A stretch of DNA of 64,000 nucleotides from Ligula intestinalis (lineage: Eukaryota; Platyhelminthes; Cestoda; Diphyllobothriidea; Diphyllobothriidae), in the NCBI GenBank assembly GCA_036362985.1, contig JAYGXS010000003.1, positions 1,005,510 through 1,069,509 on the forward strand, given 5' to 3'. The notes under the pieces were generated by a model that worked only from the letters and a program-made list of their open reading frames with translations, searched no databases and was not told the origin of the DNA. Position 1 is the first letter of the stretch. Each line of letters starts with the position of its first letter. Of this stretch, positions 35,201 to 44,200 are shown in pieces. Both the position numbers and the translations under genes were made by a program.

Positions 35201-38200
35201 CATTGATAACAGAAGAGTTAACCCTAATTGTTAGGGAAATCAATCAACTGGCCAAAATTTCTCATTCTGACCTTGACTTTATCATCAGAAAATTAAAGTG
35301 CGCAAACATTAGACGCCAAAGTATATGAGTAAAGCTTTTTTTCAAGAGGTAACTTTTGGTAGAATTTTTCTAAATCAATCTTGAGCATCTTTTTTCGTGA
35401 ATTTTGTAGAAGACGTTCATTTTTCTCGGCATTGAGTTCACATGATTGTGTGGTTCTGAAATTGTGACACACATAGAGAGCTGCATCAGAAAAGTTTTTA
35501 AAAAGCTGGATATTTATATAAAAGCTTTTAAGGTTTATCTTATTTTGAAGGTTTTGATAAGCACATATAATATACTCATTATTTATGGTCAATTGACTAA
35601 AGCCAGTGAAAATTGTAAAGTCTTTATGAGAATTTAATGGAAGATCTGAACCTCTTCGTAATAGAATTTAGTGTACAAAAATTTTACGTTTAAAATTGTT
35701 CCCGACAATTCTATTTAAATTTATAATTCACTGACGGGCATGTCCGCTAGTGAGCTTAAGCAATACATTACTCCTGTTGTCTCCCAATGTGGCATATCAA
35801 GCGAAAACGTGGTTGCCTTAGTCCAAAATAAATCAAGTGATTCATAAACGAAAGAAACGACTATCAGTTGTCGTGAAAACGTGTTAGAATACATACTCGG
35901 AATTCGGACTGTTCGGTAACTGCCATTCACTATATTTCACGTAATATGGAAGCATATTTATTCCAAAACTTGACAAAACGATAATTTTCCAACGTAATTT
36001 TACTTTTGCTGCTTTATTTACTCAAAGGTTTTGCATGAACGGGCTTCCTCTGCATGTAAAACCTAGTACGCCTGGTTTGCAATTTTTCGGAATTTTCCAC
36101 ATCGTTAAAAAAGCTGGTGTTTCTATAAAACGTTATATTTCTTCATAAATCATAATATGCCCTATTGTTAAGAACGATCACTACTTCATTGCTCTAAGAT
36201 TTTGGGGGCCACAACCTGGGCTGCGTTTGAAGAAGAGAGAGTTACTTGTAAAAATCGTAGGATTGCATGGATTTGGCAACCTACTGTATGTCGTCCACGG
36301 CAACCGATACACTTCGCAACCCTGGGCTGGTGGTGCGGGCGACTACTATGCGAGTGGATAACTCAATCCGAAGAGAGTTTAGTTAAAAAGCTGACTAAAC
36401 TCAGTCCGTCAGGACATGGAAGTGGTGACTGGACATTTGGTCTTCAGCCTTCGGTGTGGGCGAAGATAATAAATTTAGCTCTACAGGTTTGCTGTCAAGA
36501 GTCGTTACGAGTGGAAATATACCAGCCGGGACGTAATCGAGGGCGGCTTTATCAACCATTATCGCAGCCGTAACAAGTAAAAGTGTAAGTTAAGAAAAAA
36601 AGCTTAATAGCTTGGGGCATCATTAAACATTTTTCGGAATTTGAAGGATGCATTGATGTAATGTACAGCGACTAAAAATGAACTAACAAACAATATTTTA
36701 GGTAACAGTTCAATTTGGGGTCCCAAACAGCACACAAAATCTCCGTCACTCCGTAGTATGGGGCAGGAGATAATGGAGCTTAAAACGGTTGGGGTATATC
36801 AGGAGAAAAACGCATAGTTTAAAAAAAATGTGCGAATAAAAGTTACTAGAAATACTTAGTTAAATAACCAAGTATTTGCGGGTGATAAGTTAAATTCGAA
36901 ATGCAAGCAAAGGGAAAGTCGAAGGCCCCATACTACCCAGCTAGACACGATCGTCGACCCTATATCAACTCCGTTGAGATGATATAGCGATATCTTATAA
37001 GCCATAGTCGACGATTGGGTCTAAATGATCACTATTTGGCCATTTTTATTTTCGCGCGCAAATATTCGGTTAGTTAAATAAGCTGTCTCTGACCTTTAAT
37101 TAAGCTTTCATCATGTCTTCTACAGTAGTATCCGTCAAGTGGCTGGAGGACATCTCTGTGTCCCTCTGTATCATTGGACTGACTCTCGATGCGGTGCAAA
37201 AAAAACGAAAAACAGACAGATGGCTCCTAAAGATAGGCTACTGGTTGTCTGACAGATCGCTTGCACATAAACACTGACTGAAAACGAACAAGGTGTATAT
37301 AAACAAAGAGGGTTAATCTTAACTGAAACCCAAAATTTAAGCCTCTTTTTAATCTCAAAGCCTGATGAGCCATAGCAAACCTGCTGACTGCGTTTGTTTT
37401 CGTCGTCACACAGTGCTATGTGGGTAAAGGCCGTCGTCTGTTCATGCAATTTGCGAATGGACGTTGTTTCATATCCATGTCAGATGCTAGCTGCTCTGCC
37501 AATACTGAGCACTGGTGCTCAATTATATTGGCTTACCTTGTAAATTGCGGGGAAGAATACAGCTAATTTTGCCAACATAGAGACGAGAGTATTAATTAAC
37601 GTGGGTTATTTGTATTCAGTGGCGTTGGGTTAAATGTTTATGGGGCAGATCCAAACTAGTGGGTAATAATAAGTTTTACCCAAGTTGTTCAGAACCTTGT
37701 CCAAGTACCTTACCGAGAAGGATGATAGTTTTCTTTTCTAGCATTCTGGAATACGTATCCGAATATTATAAATGTACGTCAGATCGACTGTATACCCTCC
37801 CCTCACAAAAGTATCGGTGTTCGTCAATCTCACATGTGGAAAGCAAATACCAGTTGGAGTACGGGTTCAGCTGATCAGTTAAGGCAACTTTTTTTTCGTA
37901 TAACGTTTCTATCTTGTTCACCGCATTTGGGTACTAATGGCATACTCCAGATTCTTCATCAAAGAGCTGTTGTCGAGAAAAAACGAGGTTACTGTAGTGG
38001 GTCGTGCCTGGCCGACTAGCTCGCATCTAAGTGCGTACCGGCTCTCCCGAGTCAATCTACTCTTATCTATTCTCCTTTCCCTTGTGTACACAATACATTC
38101 TTCCTACTACTTTGGCCTTTATGGACTTCTCCTCAGCACTAAGTAACCATGGTCTGAAGATCGCAGTTGCACGGTTTAACTTACTTAACCCCCTGTGATA

Positions 38201-41200
38201 TTACCACCCCGGTCATTTTGGGCGGCTATCCACCTCCGATTGTGGCATCAGAACAACAACTCCCGAGGGTCACTTGCTGTACTCTGACCCAACTACGTAG
38301 TGACTACTCAATGGTCCTTCAGCAGTACCAACACCGGCTTGACCAGTCCACACCCGACTCCTTTCCCGACTGCGGCGTTTCTGCACATGACTGTCAGCAT
38401 CTATTTGCTTACAACTTCCGGCCAGGCCCCCAACTCACCTCCGCAGACATTTTGCTCAAGCCGGTCGGGGTCTCGGCTTTTTTCCGTCTTTCAACTTCTA
38501 CGAGTTTTGATTACGGCAAGGACTCCTGATCTAACAATGGGCTAAGACACACACACACACACCGACGGCACACACCAGCATAAAATATGAGAAAGTTGAT
38601 AGTTACACTGCGGATGGACAGTTCTCTAAAACGCTATATTGTCTTTGAATTTGAGGTAACACTATACTGTGGACTTAGGTAGATTATGTCCAACTTACTA
38701 TAACAACAGTTATAAACATGCTTTTGTTTTATTACTGTGTCTTATGACACGATTACAGCAAGATAGGTATACCTTCATCCAAAATAAGAATACTTATGTC
38801 AAATTTTTCACATTTGACAACCAAGAAATACTGGAATGTCCGGCAAAAATAACCGTTTATAGAATCCGCGCCAACATCGGAAACATCGAGCAGGAAGTGG
38901 TCATTATCCTGCCGTGACAAGATGAAGCTACGTTTCCAAGTCAACTTTTTTGTCACAATTTCAAATAAAATAATCAGAGCAAATCAGTCTCTGTAGAAAG
39001 TGAAAGATCTCAAAGAAATTCAAGCTGATCACTGCAAGCTGGTTTTCAAGGGCTACGGTTAGCATTAAAACCTAGGACAGACAGCGCCGCCTTCTTACTA
39101 CTAGCTGATTATTGTGTTTGCAGGTGGAGATGCATGTGCCTCTTTGAGCTACTAAGTATGAGCATGTCGGAGATTTTCCTCTTACCCAAGTAGCCAACCG
39201 TATACAACTATGCGGCCGCTGGGGAACCCGAAGACAGAGTGACTTCCGTTAACGAACAACGAATGTCAATGTTCCTGGCCTAAAGCGACAACACAACGAG
39301 CCCGTGGCTTAATGCACAGAACGTTGAACGGCTGATTAACGGGTCATGGTTCTGGGCTTTGGGTGCTGAAATCTGTCGTTAAATATGCCTGGCTGACGAC
39401 AGCTAATGAGCAAGAAATAAACATTCCAGTCTCTCTCATCTTCACCGGCGATGTTCGTCTACTAACACCACTAGTCGCTGCAAGGGGGCTGATGGGACTC
39501 GAGATTGAGACCTGAGACAGGACGCGACGAGTACATCCGGCAGCAAATGGGTGAGCGTTTATCAACGAATAGTTGACCTACCACCACCGTATCTCCTATT
39601 TTTAGCTACCTTTCAACACTTTTAGATGCATTCATCATATTATAAAAAATTTCAAGCTGATTTCTTTTGCCCCAATTTTTGAACTATCTACAGTATAAGA
39701 AACTGTTATGCCCTGTGGTCAGTAGTCTGTTTAATGGATACACCAATATTTTAAAGTTTTCTGAACGTTGATTGAACAATCCTTATTTAAGTCAACTCCG
39801 AAATCCCAAATAAAAGTAAACCGTAGTCCAGCGGCAAACTAGAATAACTCAACTCACAATACAGCCGTATAAATGAGAATACTAGCATATTAACCTTTGT
39901 TTTTCTAAACTAAGAGAATAACTGTGCAGCGATACACCTCAAAGCCAGCTCCACAGCTCTAAAAGCAAACTTTTATTTTAACAAACAACAAAAAGTTGTG
40001 CAAGTGAACTTTTAGACGCACGAAGCATGACAATCTAGCGAAGACAGTAGCGAAAAATTTGAATCATCAACTCTTCCTTCCATTATTCAAAACAGGAACT
40101 GTGCTAGGTAGACAGTAAATGAACTATTTCATAAAGATTTATTGACACTTCATCAAAATGCGCAACCCTTCCAGAAATTCGAATGAATGTCGTAACGTAG
40201 GTGGGAGGCTATCCCAATTTTTGTATGTTTTCGAGTAGCAAAAGACCGGTGGGTGGATGTAGCCTTCACTTTGCCACAAAAAGAGACATCGTGGGATCAT
40301 CGATAGGATTACCTAGCTAGTCGTCCACAAGCACAGCTCAGATAAAAGTCTTCTAATTCGTCAGACATACGTCCTTGGAGGAAGGGGGTGATGCATTAAA
40401 TGGGAGATTAAGTCGTGATTTACATGTTGGGTTTGGGCATCAGTGACACTTTTTATGGCTGGGTGTAGCTCAGCAGCTGCCTAGAGCATTATTACCCACG
40501 AAGCTGTCCATCTTACAAGCCAAAAAATGAGTTGTGTTCGGACTTCGTCCTTTCAGCGCGGCAGAAGTAACGATGTTCTCAGGAAAAGCTCAAATTACCT
40601 AGCACTTTCAATTCGGTAGCCAGAATGCACAATTAGCCTTCGGAAAGAGATCGCAGACGCTAAAGATAATAGGAAGCCCTAGATCTGATTGGTGAACTAG
40701 TCTCGATAAAATTATTCCCCCTACTGTGCATTATAGGCATTGCTGATGCAATCGTTTGATTGGTAAACTGCTTTGTCATTTGCATCACACATAAACTAAC
40801 GTTATTCCTGCGCGCAACATTGTCCCTACAACTGTTAATGATTTCATATGTAAAGAGCAACAAGCAAATCTAATTTACTACATCCCATGGGTCAATTGCC
40901 CTTGTATTTATATTGGCCACAAAGGCAAATGATGTGTAAACCGCAGCAGCGAACAAGATTAACTATTCACCGACGGGATTTGTTGTCTTGCAGATATGCG
41001 CAAGCCCTCAAATATGATAACCGTCCCATTCATGATGGCAGTCTTGTGCGCCTGTCATCCATCCGGAGTTTCCTTCCTTGCTTGTTTTGGAAATTCAATA
41101 GATCGGTATGCTCGCATATTTGCAGCGGTAAAGAATGGCACACAGAAAGATGCTTAGGAACCCTGGCTATTAACTGGGTTCCCCGGAAGGCCCTACAGGA

Positions 41201-44200
41201 AAATCACGTTATTCAGCTTGCAGCCGGATGTCTGTTGTCTGTTGTCGACTATGCCGATAATATCGCCTTACTAGCTTTGGCGATTTACAGTCTATGATGT
41301 CATTGGTAATTGAGGTCGCAAAATCGGTCGGTTTGTCCATAAATGCTGGAAAGGTGAAAGTTATTTCATGCTGCATCCTTGCCCAAGCGAAAGCACCTCT
41401 CACGATAAGTGGCTGTCAACTTGAAGAAGTAGAGAATTTCAAATACCTCGGAACGAGGTTGCTGCCGAATGGACAAAGTACGAATGACATTGTGCTCAAA
41501 TTATACAGCTCGACGAATTTTCTCCAGCCTTCAAAAGTGCTTATAAATCCGACGTGATACTTATATGTCAATAAAGGTACGCATTTACCGTGCATCTGTA
41601 TGGCCTGTTCTTCTGTGCGGATGCGAATGCTGGGCTTTGCGCGCGGAGGATGAACAAACACTGGAAGTCTTTGACAACCGCTGCTTGAGGACCGTTCTTC
41701 GAGTGCAGTACACTGACTTCGTCTCAAATGAGACAGCCCGCACTCGCTACGACAACATCGCAAGGATATCCCAGGCAATTCCACAAAGATGATTAAAGCA
41801 GTTTGGACAAGGCCTTTGCTGTCAATTTCACGAGAAAATGTTACTACCCTCGACCTGAAAACGATACCTAATTGGAAACGAAAAAGTGCGGGTCAGCCCA
41901 AAACCTGGATCAACTCAGTTCGTCAGCACATGAAAGTGGTTCTTGGGCGTTCGATATTCGGTCTCCGGCGCTAGCAAAGAGGAAAGCTCAAACCGTCCAG
42001 TTATGCTGCGAGTGATTGTCGCGCGTGGAGAAACCGAACGGGACATAATCGAGGCCGGCTAGATCAGTCATGATCGCAGCCGCAACAAGTACAAGTTCCC
42101 CGGTCTGACAAAATGCTAAGGATAAGTCTGACAGCTTTCGTCGAAGGACCTGTGGAGAATTGCCAAAAGGCCTCTCCCTCCTTCGTTTCTCGAAGCCTGC
42201 CCCAAAGTCATGTCTCTTCGCAAGCGCCTGTTCCACTTGGTGACCTGAAGACCACTTGACCGACTTCCACTCGCAGAAATACGTGCGCACACACGCACCC
42301 ACACGCATGCAAAAGTAGTCGCGGCTCCCATAGGACCATTTCACATACCACCTCTTTGACTAATGCAGCAGGGGACCTTTTAGGCAACATACCGTCGGGC
42401 AATTGCAACGCACCAATGACAGAACACTTGAACTCGCTTTACAGTCATGTAAAAACAACTGTCATCGTCCCACACAACACACAGTCGACACTATCAGGCC
42501 TGGCTGGACGCAGTCAGGACCAGCCCTGGAGTCGCCAGTGGCCACTGCCACCTGAGAAAGCAAAAGGGTGTTTTGTTTTCAATGAACCCCGTCATTCTGG
42601 TGACTCTTACCTTTCTCCCTCCAACCTGGGATTCGACCTGATGCTTGTAGTGATCTAAGCACAACCACAACTTAGACCCCTACGGACCCTCTACGTCGTG
42701 TGCATGTGGATGTGGATGCAGTTAGTGAGCGATGCCTAAATGTTTTTTACCAGTTAACCCGCAAATTCACCGGTCACCTCATGACAGATCAAAGTTCCGA
42801 CACGAATTTCTACTAAGATTAAGAAGACGGGAATTACAATTTCTGTCTTCTTAGTTCTTAGTAAATGGCTTTACCAGACCGCAGGTTTGGCCCCCCGCGA
42901 TTCTTATTCGGGATATCTAGTAATTGAGCCATAAGAATCAAAATGAACGCGCGGACCGGCTGTTCTCTTTGGGTAGTTGGTGTGGTTAAGCCAAACACCA
43001 ATCAGATAAAGGAACTTATTGTCCATTTTGTCTTCGAGTTCAATCTAGTGCTCTCGCATATAGTGATTACTGGTGATAAAAATGAGTACCAAGTATAACG
43101 AGGGAGACGATATGGTGATTTCCGCTTTATCTACCTTGGCCAACCAGCCACGTACGAGACAGTTCGACTGTTGTTTGCGACGAGGTCCACCGTGGGCTCG
43201 ACAGCAGGAACGGTGCAAGGACGTTGACTCACAAAGAATTATAGCCAAAGTAGACTTGTGATGCATCTATCTCACTCTCTATTCCGCTTCCACCCCCTCC
43301 AGCTTAACCCAGTGTCAAAAAGAGTCAAGCTGATCGGAAACGGCGCAGGCCCACGCATTAAAAGCCACAACAAACAAGAACTCCACAGTAAATTTGACCC
43401 CGTTCGGAGTCTAGTTAAGCGGAATATTCACAAAGCAACATCAATAAGCCCAACACTCCACCATTCCACACAAACACACACTGGGCGGTCCGAGTAATCC
43501 TATCAGTCCACAACTTTCCAAGTCATGGCTTTTAACATGCGGTGATACCCACAAGTTCGTCAGATCATCTATAGTGAGGAATGTGCGCTGAGAGGTCGGC
43601 CTCATTCTCTCCCACCAGGCGTGGTGGTTCAAAGAGTCAGCGAACCCATCAGCGCGCGCCATAGTAAGAGTTGGCCACTCTGACGCACGAACCAGGATTA
43701 CCGAAAACTATTACCGTCTGACTGCATCCACTGGTCAGACTTTTTCACACATAGCGCATACTGGGATAATGATTTGGTCTGGTATAAAGCGTCAGTTAGC
43801 AGCCTTTCAAACCACTGTTTTTAGAAAACCGTCAGGGTCTTTAGCACCAGGATCGGATCGTGCATGCAGCGGAGGAGACACATGAAGAAGAGGCCAAGAA
43901 TGATAATCGCCTCCCAATTAGAGGTGCGGGCTGAAAACAAGTTTTGTGTGGTGTTATGTGATTAAAGGGGAGATATGTGGTAATATTAATATAGCCGACG
44001 GTTAGCACCCCGCAGGTTACCTGTTACCTGCGGTACCAGAAGAGGTAAATATTCACTCATAGCCAGACAAAAACTCGTTTTTTGATTAAACACTCTTATA
44101 AGGGAAGGGACATCAACATACGATTGAAAATGCGGGCAACTTACCTTTGCTTTGAGTCTAGAAACATATACCATAAAGTAAAGTGAGACCTGACAGCATC

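Noticed and set aside
40460..40510. Possible tRNA-Ala-like start (TGTAGCTCAGC)
   Set aside because: No anticodon arm or B box at the right distance, so at best a SINE relic.
42356..42658. 100-codon plus-strand open frame
   Set aside because: No motif, no splice context and adjacent to a degenerate LINE. Not supported as a gene.
43045..43266. Minus-strand frame with QQSNCL, a CR1 endonuclease word
   Set aside because: Only a six-residue match with no neighbouring endonuclease motifs. Too short to call.
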